A stretch of 64,000 bases of DNA from Yinghuangia elevatio (GTDB lineage Bacteria; Actinomycetota; Actinomycetes; Streptomycetales; Streptomycetaceae): assembly GCF_040649515.1 (NCBI RefSeq), contig NZ_JBEZFP010000028.1:1-64000 (forward strand). Reading direction: 5' to 3'. Every line of letters starts with the position of its first letter. The stretch's first letter is position 1. A program made the position numbers and the translations under genes. The notes beneath the pieces are model-generated. The model made no database searches. It was not told the origin of the DNA and saw only the letters and a program-made list of their open reading frames with translations. Below are positions 42,201 through 50,379 of this stretch, in pieces.

Positions 42201-42819
42201 GTTGCGGCTGTGTGGCACGCCAGCCGGAGCCCTCGGCGAGGTAGGAGTAGGCCACCGCACGGGCCTTCGCGCCCGGCCGGGCGACGCGCGCCATACGGGC
42301 GGCGTGTCGGCGGGTGGCCTCGCGGCGCACCATGTGACGGGCCCGCGCTGCGGTCACGCCCGCGCCCTTGAGGGTGTGCCGCACGCGGTCGGCCGGCGTC
42401 TCGACGAAGGCCTCTTCGGCGGCCTGTTCGCGCCGCAGGAAGTTGACCGCGACGCGGTCGGCGACCTCGTCCTCGCGGCTCAGGAAGCCGATGCGGCCCA
42501 GCACCCCGCGCAGGCGCCGCGACCGGCGGTAGGGGGCCACCACCGCGGGCACCGGGACACGGATGACCGTGGCCGCGCCGCGCTCCGGGTCGCCGAGCGT
42601 GGTCACCTCCCGGGCCGCGGTACGCGACCGCCCGAGCACCACGACGTCCCAGCCGCGCTCCGCCATGCCCAGCGCGAGCTTCTGGATGCGCGAGTCGCCG
42701 GTGATCCAGTTCATGCGCAGCAGTACGAGGCGCGGCGGCGCGCCGGCCGCACGGGGCGCGGGGACGGCGGCCACCGCGGCGGACGGCACTGCTGCGGCTG
42801 CGGGCCGGGACGCCGCCAT
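39226..42819 (-). CDS. 1197-residue fusion of family A and family B glycosyltransferases
   Basis: ATG 42819 overlaps the stop of the next gene (ATGA). Residues about 25-430 are a family A GT4 (RMNWITGDSRIQKLA, IVHAQDITALG, IYDAQEFIAG, ITKYYEYMHAGLPIVVSD). A Pro/Ala linker and a degenerate Rossmann-like stretch (about 490-660) follow. A family B domain covers about 740-1197 (IGPANMAGQGWAWGQAAE, GLVFHGSDVRDP, VFVSTPDLLDFV, PVVLHAPSRGTLK, VADADIVIDQLAIGNVG). It may catalyse two successive transfers of the wall polymer. Its stop touches the neighbouring B gene start, so no intergenic space exists. Confidence 0.9.
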   Translation of the reverse strand: MAASRPAAAAVPSAAVAAVPAPRAAGAPPRLVLLRMNWITGDSRIQKLALGMAERGWDVVVLGRSRTAAREVTTLGDPERGAATVIRVPVPAVVAPYRRSRRLRGVLGRIGFLSREDEVADRVAVNFLRREQAAEEAFVETPADRVRHTLKGAGVTAARARHMVRREATRRHAARMARVARPGAKARAVAYSYLAEGSGWRATQPQLVDFEAAFGPEIDALQPDIVHAQDITALGVGARAVERARRAGRKAVMIYDAQEFIAGAGYPDPEQKAAYVGLERELIARVDGVVTVSDTLADMLRDRYDLRDRPTVATNAPRLTRPTGGTGRGVRGAAGLPDDVPVLVYSGWLAPERGVDTLAEALVRLPDAHVVVVAGDRRPYFAVLEARVAELGVGDRFHFVPYVDPEQVVDHLSSATIGIIPLRHLPNHEISLITKYYEYMHAGLPIVVSDVKTMAAFTRELGCGEVFEADDAEGLAAAVRKVLADRERYVKPYAADGLLEEHSWDRQTENVAALYERLTGLVPEPIASGTLAAELAAGAAGFADLAADAPTVAPAAVAEGRPPAELTDAAGIPAPAARSVVLVASATGVRRGVVTALADRARAEGHDTVVLAPDPDGPGDSTRRPPQAPDAAQVLLVPAPRTVAAGRDRRRGTDESVARAARTYAEFLGRKSSSLFERLPDLPSVGWRAALPEAVDTEVALAPVLDALAPEVVHACDPVALLIASHAAARAKKSGRKLVVEYHRPGADPTGLPETHEARRALRSLERLCTPRANRVHSTPPTPTPDTRGAAGSPTASTQGAGASGAGSPTSAVSADAESVAQAVTVSFGSQLRSVAAGSPPGSASLMIGPANMAGQGWAWGQAAERHLGVPAEVFALRREGPLRFPADRYLTTAGWESVVVHLALRRHAVRTATHVLLESGLPLTGKAARSGRFSGDADVLRDAGIAVGLVFHGSDVRDPRRHRELYAESPFADPNSQVSQDLQPRYDARMRDVADWDGPVFVSTPDLLDFVVERWPHAVWLPVVVDLAAWRPGDEPLRRDKPVVLHAPSRGTLKSSPVVDAVVGDLAARGLVEYRRVEGVPPTDMPALVADADIVIDQLAIGNVGVLAAQAMAAGRVVVGHAAPSVRERFTGGVPQVEATPQTLRTVLTGLLDERDAAREVAARGPAFAAAHHDGRRSAAALASFLARHAPSQGET

Positions 42820-44312
42820 CAGCCCGCCAACCGCTCGTACAGTCCCAGCAGTTCGGGCACCTGGGCCTCCCACGTGTTGCGGGCGAGCAGGTCCCCGTCG
42901 TAGGGCTTCACATACTTGTCGCGGTCCGCGAGCACCGCCCGCACTCCGGCCGCGAACGCCTCGCTGTCGCCCGCCGGGAACACCTCGCCGATCCCCTGCT
43001 CCCGCGTGAACGCGCCGACCGTGCGCAGGTCGGACACCACCAGCGGCAGGCGGGCGTTGAGGTACTCGTAGTACTTGCTGGGCAGCGAGAGCTCGTAGTT
43101 CGGCGAGTGCAGCGACGTCACGATGCCGACGCTGCCGGCCGCGAGATGGCCCACCACCTGGTGCGGTTTGACGTACGGCAGGATGTGCAGCCGGTCGGCC
43201 ACCCCGAGGTCGCGGGCCTGCCGCTCCAGCGCGTCGACGTACGGGTTGCGTGCGGTGACCATCGCGAGGTGCACGTCCGGCAGCGACGGCAGGGCCGCGA
43301 CGGCGGTCTCCAGCGAGCGTTCGGGCGCGGTCATCCCGGCGTACACCATCAGCGGCACGTCGGGACCGAGCCCGGCGGCGGCACGTACGTCGGGCACCGT
43401 GTCCGCGTCGTCCCCCGAGGCCAGCTCGGCGACGGTCGGCGCGTTGCAGACCACGGTCGGCCGCACTTCCAGGCCGTGGTCGGCGGCCAGCAGGTCGGCG
43501 ATGGCGTCGGAGACGGTGATGACGCCGTCGGCGAGGCGGATGTACTTGCGTTCCTGCGCGGCCATCGCCGGGCGGAACGCGGGGTCGCCCGGCCGCTCCC
43601 AGCCCGCGATGTACTCGTGCGCGTCGTAGACGATCTTCACGGGGTGCCCCGTGCCGCGCAGTTTGAGCCCCGCGCGCACCACGAGTCCCACGGTGTCGAA
43701 GTCGTGGGCGTGCAGCAGGTCCGGCTTGAGTTCGGCGATTACGGGAGTGAACGCGGTGTCGAAGTCGACCAGTTGGGGCTGGGTGAGCCACGCGCCGCCG
43801 TCCCGGCCGAGGCCGACGGCCAGGCGCGTGCGCCCGCCCGGCTTCTTGGCCTTGGCCGCGGACCGCTCGTAGAGCCTGCGCCGGGCCTCGATCCAGTAGC
43901 CGCGCGCCCGGTCGGCCGCGGTCAGCCCGGTAAGCCGCAGCTTGGCGGCGAGGTCGTCGTCGCCGAGGGCGGCGAGGCGGCGCTCGACCTCCAGGTCGGC
44001 GCGCAGGGCGCGGCGCGCGTCGACGCGCATGCGCGCCTGCTCGCCGGAGCGGTAGCCGAGGCGTCCCGCGACCCCGCGCGGCGGGTTGTCCTTGCGGTAC
44101 GTCTGGGCGGTCATGCGCAGCGGTACGCGGATCACCCGCGCGTCGCCGATCGTGTACTCCTCGCGGGTGTTCCCGCGTGCCCGGCCCAGCAGCACGACGT
44201 CCCACCCGGCCTCGGCGACCGACCGCGCGGTCTTCTGCACGCGCGAGTCGCCGTCGACGAAGTTGCTGACGACCATGACCGCGAGCCGCGGCCGCTGCTC
44301 TGCTCCCTGCAC
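42819..44312 (-). CDS. glycosyltransferase GT4, family A
   Basis: 497 residues. PRLAVMVVSNFVDGDSRVQK, LLHAHDFDTVGL, VYDAHEYIAGW and SLPSKYYEYLNARLPLVVSD place it with the two other family A transferases. It has the same basic insert (about 60-165) with RMRVDARRALRAD. ATG 44312 begins the four-gene run that is connected by 4-base overlaps down to 36171. Likely in the same wall-glycan assembly. Confidence 0.9.
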   Translation of the reverse strand: MQGAEQRPRLAVMVVSNFVDGDSRVQKTARSVAEAGWDVVLLGRARGNTREEYTIGDARVIRVPLRMTAQTYRKDNPPRGVAGRLGYRSGEQARMRVDARRALRADLEVERRLAALGDDDLAAKLRLTGLTAADRARGYWIEARRRLYERSAAKAKKPGGRTRLAVGLGRDGGAWLTQPQLVDFDTAFTPVIAELKPDLLHAHDFDTVGLVVRAGLKLRGTGHPVKIVYDAHEYIAGWERPGDPAFRPAMAAQERKYIRLADGVITVSDAIADLLAADHGLEVRPTVVCNAPTVAELASGDDADTVPDVRAAAGLGPDVPLMVYAGMTAPERSLETAVAALPSLPDVHLAMVTARNPYVDALERQARDLGVADRLHILPYVKPHQVVGHLAAGSVGIVTSLHSPNYELSLPSKYYEYLNARLPLVVSDLRTVGAFTREQGIGEVFPAGDSEAFAAGVRAVLADRDKYVKPYDGDLLARNTWEAQVPELLGLYERLAG

Positions 44313-44445
44313 TGCGGGTCACTCTCTCTCGACTGTGCGGTGGTCAAGGCCGGGTGCGTGGGCCCGGATCACGCGGTCAGTTTGCCACGCCCGGCGATTC
44401 CGCTCGGGGACAGCGCGCGGGCCGCGGGGCGCGGTGTCGCCGGGA

Positions 44446-45723
44446 TCAGGACCGCTTGCGCAGCGCGCCCATTTTGACCAGCTTCACCCGGGCGCGCTTG
44501 CGGGCCCCGTCCAGGCGCCGCACCAGCAGGTGGACGCGGGGGTTGTCCTCGATCCGGTCGCGCACCGAGCGCGGCGGGACCGTCGCGGCGCGGTCGCCTT
44601 GGCGGCCCAGCGCCTGGCGCAGCCGCGACAGCTCGGCCTCCAGGGCGGTGATGCGGCCCCGGCCTTCGACCACCGGCCAGTCGGGGCGGTCGGCGACCAC
44701 CTTGACCGGCGGTTCGCGGTACGCGTCCAGCAACTGCCGTGCCACCGTGCCCAGATCGTGGCGCTTGTGCACCCAGGCCACCGATTCGGCGCGCAGGCGG
44801 GCGCGTTCGTCGGGGTCGCCGGCGAGGCGGCGTACGACGTCCCCGAGGTCGGCACCGACCGCCTCGACCACCGGGCAGCCGGGCACCCGGGCGCGGTTGC
44901 GCTCGTGCACGTGCGCGATGGCGATCGCGCCGCAGGCCATGCCCTCGACGGACACCATGCCGTGGTCGCCGATGGTCAGGCTGTCGACGATCATGTCGGC
45001 GCGCGCGAACTCGGCCTTGACCTGGCTGTGCGACAGCCCGGACAGCGGCCGGTACTCGACGACGCCCTCCTCGTGCAGCGGCGCCAGCGCGGCGTCGACC
45101 AGGTGCGAGCCCTTCGTGGCGCGCTTGGAGGGCAGGTGCACGACGACCGGCACGCGCGGTTCGGGCCCACGCTCGGTGCGCCACGCCTCGGCGTCGATGG
45201 CCAAGGGCACCAGTTCGGCGTCCGGCACGTAGTCGAGCAGGCCCGGCGTGGAGACGAACATGCGGTCACTGTGCCGCCGGGCGATCTCGACCATGGCGTG
45301 GATGCGCACCTCGTCGACGACCGCGTCCTTCAGGTACGAGTCGGGCTCCCGCTCCATGTGCACGCTGCGCAGCCGCACGTCGGAGCCGTGCCAGTGCATG
45401 AAGACCTTCTTGCCGAGCGAGCGCAGCAGGGGCAGGTCCCACAGGGCGGGCAGGAGCGGCTCGTGGGCGTTGAGGAGCGAGCGGCCGTACTGGAAGTGGA
45501 AGACGTCGAAGTTGCGGACCGCGTGGTCGAGGACCTGCCAGCGGTACTCGGGTTCGGCGAGCAGGCGGTCGGCGTCCCACACCCGGTCGGGCACGATGCC
45601 GAAGGCCGGCTCGCCGAAGCTCCACACCTCCGCGTGGACGCCGAGCGCGCGCATTCCGCGGGCCCAGGTGCTGGGTTGCCCGGCGATGTCGCGGGGAGCG
45701 TAGAGAACCCGGAGTGACGTCAT
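44446..45723 (-). CDS. glycosyltransferase-like protein, family B with C-terminal coiled coil
   Basis: 425 residues. Landmarks of family B appear without the long Ala/Glu N-terminus: LYAPRDIAGQPSTWARGM, HWHGSDVRLRS, FVSTPGLLDYV, PVVVHLPSKRATKGSHL and ARADMIVDSLTIGDHG. From about residue 355 a Leu/Glu/Arg heptad segment (ITALEAELSRLRQAL) predicts a coiled coil, then a basic tail that may sit on the membrane. It is 133 bases upstream of the family A gene start. Confidence 0.86.
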   Translation of the reverse strand: MTSLRVLYAPRDIAGQPSTWARGMRALGVHAEVWSFGEPAFGIVPDRVWDADRLLAEPEYRWQVLDHAVRNFDVFHFQYGRSLLNAHEPLLPALWDLPLLRSLGKKVFMHWHGSDVRLRSVHMEREPDSYLKDAVVDEVRIHAMVEIARRHSDRMFVSTPGLLDYVPDAELVPLAIDAEAWRTERGPEPRVPVVVHLPSKRATKGSHLVDAALAPLHEEGVVEYRPLSGLSHSQVKAEFARADMIVDSLTIGDHGMVSVEGMACGAIAIAHVHERNRARVPGCPVVEAVGADLGDVVRRLAGDPDERARLRAESVAWVHKRHDLGTVARQLLDAYREPPVKVVADRPDWPVVEGRGRITALEAELSRLRQALGRQGDRAATVPPRSVRDRIEDNPRVHLLVRRLDGARKRARVKLVKMGALRKRS

Positions 45724-45801
45724 GGCGGCGTGTCTTCCTGCGTTCGCGGACGGGCGGAGTGCGGTGGGCGGGTGGTCCGGCCGGCGGGCTCGCGGGGCCG
45801 G

Positions 45802-46974
45802 TCAGGAGGTGCGGTCGGGCACGGGCAGGTCCGCGTACAGCCGCAGCAGCGTCTCGGCGTCGTGCTCCCAGGACAGCAGCGGTTCGGCGGCGCGGACGTT
45901 GGCCAGCAGTTCCGGGTAGCGGTCGCGGGCCTCGCGCACGGCGGCGGCCAGCGACGCGGCGTCGCCCGGCCGGTAGAGCGTGCCCAGGTCGTGCTGCCGT
46001 ACCACGCGGGCGAGTTCCCGCACGTCGGTGGCGATGACCGGCACCCCGGCCCGCACCGCGTGGAACAGCTTGTTGGGCATCGCGAGCCGGTGGTTCTCCC
46101 AGCGGTCCGAGTGCGTCACGAGCGCGAGTCCGGTACGCCGCAGCAGCGCGTCGACGTCGTCCACCGGCAGCGCGCCGAGCACCTGCACAGGCCCGCGGTC
46201 GAGGGCGGCGAGGTACGTGTCGTCGGCCGGTCCGACCAGCGTGACGTCGAGGTCGGTCAGTTCGCGGGCGGCGGTGACGATCGCCTCGATCTCGCGGTAG
46301 GGCGCGATCCGCCCCGCGTACACCGCGCCCGTGGGGGTGTCCGGCAGCGGCACGTCGGCGGCGGCCGTACCGCTGGGGAAGGTGTTGTGCACGACGGTGA
46401 CGTGCGACCAGTCGTAGCGGGCGCGCAGGGCGTCGGCGACACCCTCGCCCACCGTGATGACCGCGGCCGCCTCGGCCCCCAGTTCGCCTTCGACCTTGGC
46501 CTCGCGCGCGGCGCGCACCGGGGTCGGCCGGCCCACGCGAGGGCGGCCCGACCACAGTTCGTGGGTGTCGTAGACCAGCGGCACGCGGCGCTCGCGGGCC
46601 AGTTCGGCGCCCAGTTCGAGGGTGTTGAAGTCGTGGGCGTGCACAACGTCGAAGGTGCGGGCCAGCGCGTCCGTGCGGGCCGCTCGGCCCCACGCCGCGA
46701 ACGCCGACGCGCGGTGCTGCGGCAGCAGCGCCCAGCGCGCCGCCCGCATGTGCGGCGGGAGCCGGCGTCCGCCGCCGACGGGCGCCCCGGCCTTCTGGAA
46801 GACCGAGGCGCCGCCGACGGACGAGACGGTGACGCCGCGCGGCGGCGTCCAGTCCTCGGGCACGCCCCTGCCGATGACGTGCACATGGTGCCCGGCGTCG
46901 GCCAGTGTCGTCGCCTCGCGCACCACACGGGTGTCGGTGGCGACGGTGGTGATGACGAGCATCAGGATGTTCAC
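45802..46974 (-). CDS. glycosyltransferase GT4
   Basis: 390 residues. NILMLVITTVATDTRVVRE, VVHAHDFNTLELG, VYDTHELWSGR, GAVYAGRIAPYREIEAIV and NKLFHAVRAGVPVIATD are the usual acceptor-loop and donor-site motifs of GT4 enzymes. It lacks the long basic insert of family A. GTG 46974 overlaps the GT2 gene stop (GTGA). Likely part of the same pathway. Confidence 0.9.
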   Translation of the reverse strand: MNILMLVITTVATDTRVVREATTLADAGHHVHVIGRGVPEDWTPPRGVTVSSVGGASVFQKAGAPVGGGRRLPPHMRAARWALLPQHRASAFAAWGRAARTDALARTFDVVHAHDFNTLELGAELARERRVPLVYDTHELWSGRPRVGRPTPVRAAREAKVEGELGAEAAAVITVGEGVADALRARYDWSHVTVVHNTFPSGTAAADVPLPDTPTGAVYAGRIAPYREIEAIVTAARELTDLDVTLVGPADDTYLAALDRGPVQVLGALPVDDVDALLRRTGLALVTHSDRWENHRLAMPNKLFHAVRAGVPVIATDVRELARVVRQHDLGTLYRPGDAASLAAAVREARDRYPELLANVRAAEPLLSWEHDAETLLRLYADLPVPDRTS

Positions 46975-48356
46975 CGCGAGTCGGTCTCCCCGGCGGTGCC
47001 GGAGGGGCTCCCCGGCAGCGGGTCCGCTTCCGCGGCCAGGACGAAGAACCCGGCGTCGGCGGCCGCCGCGGCCGCGGCCACCGTCTCTGCCGACGCCTGC
47101 GCGTCGGGGTCGGTCTCGACCGCGATCTCGGCCTGGGACTCGGCCTCCTCGGCCAGTTCGGCATCGGCCTCCATCTCGGCCTCGACCGCCGCCTCGGCCT
47201 CGATCTCCGCCGCGATCACGGCGTCGATCGCGGCCTCGGTCTCGGCGACGGCGGCCGCGTCGGCCTCGGCGGCGCGTGCCATCGCGTCCGTACCCGAGCC
47301 GATGTCGGCGGCGGTGCCGGCGGCCACCTGCTCGGCGAGCCCGCGCGGGCTGGTCAAAAATCCGACCGCCCACGAGCCGTGCATGGTCGCCATCGCGACC
47401 GGGAGCCGGACCAGCGCGGAGGGCTTGAGGCCGCGTCCCTCCCACACCGAGCCGGCGAGGATCGCGGCGGCGTACCCGGCCGGCAGCACGAACGCGCGCC
47501 GGAACCCGGCCGCACCCGCGACGGTGCCGCCCACGACCGCGACCAGCGCGACGGGCGCGGCCAGGTAGCGGGGGTTGACCGAGCCCTTGTGGTGCCGGGT
47601 GACGACGCGGCGCCACCGCCCGTAGTGGAAGTACTGCTTGGCGAGCGCCTTCACGGTGGGCCGCGGGCGGTACGACACCCGCAGGTCCGGTGAGAACCAC
47701 ACCAGGTGCCCGGCCTGCCGGATGCGGTAGTTCAGCTCCCAGTCCTGCGCCCGGACGAACTCCTCGTTGTAGCCGCCGAGGCGTTCGAGCACCTCGCGGC
47801 GGAACACGCCGAGGTACACCGTGTCGGACGGGCCCGCGCCGCCGCCGGTGTGGAACCGTGCGTTGCCGACGCCGAGCTTGGACGTCATCGCTCCGGCAAC
47901 GGCCTCCTCGAACGCCGTGGTGCCCTCCGCGTCCATGATGCCGCCGACGTTGGCGGCGCCGGTGTCGCTGAGCAGCGCGACCGCGGTCCGCACGTATTCG
48001 GGCGGCAGGATGCCGTGGCCGTCGACCCGCACGACGACGGGGTGGCGGGCGACCTTGATCGCGGCGTTGAGCGCGGCCGGCGTACGCCCGCTCGGGTTGG
48101 GCACGGTGCGCACGCGCGGGTCCGCCGCGGCGAGGCGGGCCGCGATCTCGTCCGTGTCGTCCGTCGACGGCCCGAGCGCGATCACGAGTTCCAGCTCGCC
48201 CTTGTAGTCCTGGGAGAGCGCGCGGCGCACCGCCTCTTCGAGGTGGCGCGACTCGTTGAGCACGGGCATGACGATCGACACGGGCGGCGTCGGCGGCAGC
48301 GGCGGGAGGTCGCCGGGGCGGTCATGGGCGTCGGGAGCCTGCGGGATCGGGTTCAT
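46971..48356 (-). CDS. family 2 glycosyltransferase with membrane segment and acidic Ala/Glu tail
   Basis: 461 residues. PPVSIVMPVLNESRHL, VVRVDGHGILPP (acidic metal site) and NEEFVRAQDWELNYRI form a GT2 domain up to about residue 240. Two hydrophobic segments follow (about 263-310), as in processive or initiating wall transferases. The last about 115 residues are almost only Ala, Glu, Asp and Val, predicted helical or coiled coil, and unusual for GT2. First gene of the GT run, divergent from LCP 5. Confidence 0.88.
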   Translation of the reverse strand: MNPIPQAPDAHDRPGDLPPLPPTPPVSIVMPVLNESRHLEEAVRRALSQDYKGELELVIALGPSTDDTDEIAARLAAADPRVRTVPNPSGRTPAALNAAIKVARHPVVVRVDGHGILPPEYVRTAVALLSDTGAANVGGIMDAEGTTAFEEAVAGAMTSKLGVGNARFHTGGGAGPSDTVYLGVFRREVLERLGGYNEEFVRAQDWELNYRIRQAGHLVWFSPDLRVSYRPRPTVKALAKQYFHYGRWRRVVTRHHKGSVNPRYLAAPVALVAVVGGTVAGAAGFRRAFVLPAGYAAAILAGSVWEGRGLKPSALVRLPVAMATMHGSWAVGFLTSPRGLAEQVAAGTAADIGSGTDAMARAAEADAAAVAETEAAIDAVIAAEIEAEAAVEAEMEADAELAEEAESQAEIAVETDPDAQASAETVAAAAAAADAGFFVLAAEADPLPGSPSGTAGETDSR

Positions 48357-48605
48357 CGAGACCCGAGGGTACTGCGGAAGCGGAAACGTGTTGACACCGT
48401 CCGGCGGCCCGCCGCGCCCTGATCATCTCCTCCGGGCGCTCCGGCGTGCCTTCGGGGGACGTCCGCGGGGGTCACCCTATGGTGGTGACTCCGCGTCAGC
48501 CCCCGGGTGAACGGCGCGGAACGGGGCAGTGGTTGTGCGGGGACCGCCGCCATCAGGCGGTGCCCGAGGGAGACCCGTCCGGGCGGAGGAGGGGAAGAGC
48601 AGGGC

Positions 48606-50135
48606 ATGGCGACGCGCAACACGGCAGCCGGACGTACCCCGCCCCCCGCACGCCCGGCCCGCCGGTGGGCGATGACCATCACCGGGTTCCTGGCCGTACT
48701 GGTCCTGCTCACGAGCGGCATCGGCTGGGCCTGGGTCAAGTACCTGGACGGCAAGATCAACCGGGTCGACCCCTTCGCGGGCCTGGACGACCGTCCGGGC
48801 ACCGGCTCCGACGACGACCTCAACTTCCTGGTCGTCGGCACGGACAGCCGCGAGGGCGTCTCGCGCGCCCGGCTCAACGAGCTGCACGCCGGCGGCGAGA
48901 GCTGCGACTGCACGGACACCATGATGATCGTCCACCTCAACGCCAAGCGCGACAAGGCGACGGTGGTCAGCATCCCGCGCGACAGTTACGTCACCTTCCC
49001 GGCGCACACGGACAAGCGCACCGGGCAACAGGTCGGCGAGTCCAAGGGCAAGATCAACGCGGCGTACACGCTGGGCGGGCGCCCGCTGACCATCGCGACG
49101 GTCGAGCGGGCCACCAACATCCGGATCGACCACTGGATCGAGGTGAACTTCCTGGCGTTCGTCGACGTCGTGGACAAGCTCGGCGGGGTCGACATGTGCA
49201 CGCCCGTACCGCTCAAGGACCCCAAGTCGGGCCTCGACCTGCCGGCCGGGACCACCCATCTGGACGGTGTGAACGCGCTGAAGTACGTGCGCGCCCGCTA
49301 CATCGCCAGCGACCCGACCGGCGACATCGGCCGCACGCAGCGGCAGCAGAAGTTCATGTCGCAGATCCTGGCCCGCGCCACCAGCACCGGCACGCTGGCC
49401 AACCCGGTCAAGCTGAAGGGCGTGCTGGAGGCGGCACTCAACTCCCTGACGGTGGACAAAGACCTCGGGATAAAGAGCCTGCTCGACCTCGGCACCAAGA
49501 TGAAGGGCATGTCCAACTCGGGTGTGACGTACGCCCAGATCCCGCTCAAGACCATGGACCACCAGGTCAAGGACTGGGGATCGACGGTCCTGTGGGACGA
49601 GGCCGGCGCGCGCGTGCTCTTCGACGCCATCCGCGACGACCGCGACGTACTCGAACCGCCCAAGCCCACCCCGTCCGGCAAGGGCCAGTCCCCCGCGCCG
49701 CACGCCCCCGCGACCGTGGAAGTGCCGCCGTCCGAGGTGTGGGTGCAGGTCTACAACGGCACCGACACCCAGGGGCTGGGTGGCAGGGCGCACACCGACC
49801 TGTCGGCGGCCGGGTTCAAGATGAACGCCGCCGCGCGCGGCGGGCAGGCGATCGGGGTCACCGGGGTCACCCAGACCGTCATCCGGTACGACCCGCGCTG
49901 GGACCGCTCGGTGCAGACCGTCGCGACCGCGCTGCCCGGCTCGAAGCTCGCGCCGGTCGAGGGCCTGGGCCGCACGATCGAGGTCGTCGTCGGGTCGCAG
50001 TACGCCGGGGTCACCCCGGTGGCCGCCGCCTCGGCACCCGTCACAAGCGGTTCCGCCCCGAGCGCCGGCGGCCCGCCCTCCGGCCCGGCGCCCGCGATCA
50101 CCGCGACCACGGGCGACAAGGTGGTGTGCAAGTGA
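48606..50135 (+). CDS. LCP family protein 5
   Basis: 509 residues from ATG 48606, behind a GGAGGAGGGGAA site. A short basic N-terminus is followed by a membrane helix (about 22-45). The LCP domain has FLVVGTDSREG, CTDTMMIVHL, SIPRDSYV, LKYVRARY and IGRTQRQQKF, then a Pro/Ala linker and LytR_C (VWVQVYNGTDTQG). The end is DKVVCK, again with a Cys near the terminus. Its motifs (TDSREG, PRDSYV) match LCP 6 more than LCP 1-4. It is divergent from the GT run, so promoters for both probably lie in 48357-48605. Confidence 0.94.
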   Translation: MATRNTAAGRTPPPARPARRWAMTITGFLAVLVLLTSGIGWAWVKYLDGKINRVDPFAGLDDRPGTGSDDDLNFLVVGTDSREGVSRARLNELHAGGESCDCTDTMMIVHLNAKRDKATVVSIPRDSYVTFPAHTDKRTGQQVGESKGKINAAYTLGGRPLTIATVERATNIRIDHWIEVNFLAFVDVVDKLGGVDMCTPVPLKDPKSGLDLPAGTTHLDGVNALKYVRARYIASDPTGDIGRTQRQQKFMSQILARATSTGTLANPVKLKGVLEAALNSLTVDKDLGIKSLLDLGTKMKGMSNSGVTYAQIPLKTMDHQVKDWGSTVLWDEAGARVLFDAIRDDRDVLEPPKPTPSGKGQSPAPHAPATVEVPPSEVWVQVYNGTDTQGLGGRAHTDLSAAGFKMNAAARGGQAIGVTGVTQTVIRYDPRWDRSVQTVATALPGSKLAPVEGLGRTIEVVVGSQYAGVTPVAAASAPVTSGSAPSAGGPPSGPAPAITATTGDKVVCK

Positions 50136-50216
50136 CGGCGGCTACGCGGGTGGCGGCGGCTACGCGGGTGGCGGCGGCGACGCGGGTGGCGGCGGCGACG
50201 CGGGTGGCGGCGGCGA
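50136..50216. repeat. 18-bp tandem repeat after the LCP 5 stop
   Basis: About 4.6 copies of cggcgg(c/c)tacgcgggtgg-type units begin one base after the stop. Copies 1-2 share tac and copies 3-4 share gac at one position. The unit is a multiple of three, so readthrough in another frame would give a VAAATR repeat. Purpose unknown. Confidence 0.9.
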
Positions 50217-50379
50217 ACGCCTAGGGGCGCTCCCTTCGCTCCGCGGCGGGCGCCGGGGACGGGCGGTGCTCGGGTCGGGGGTCAACAAGCGGACACAGTC
50301 GTACCAACCGGGCCACAGTCACGTCGTAGTCCGGTACGGGGTTTGCCGGGCACACGCGCACGATGGCAGGTTCGTACAC

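Noticed and set aside
42820..44322. In-frame upstream extension of the 1197-residue fusion gene to 44322
   Set aside because: The extra 500 residues are Arg/Pro-rich and lie out of frame over the well-supported GT4 gene at 42819-44312; ATG 42819 with the ATGA overlap is the better start.
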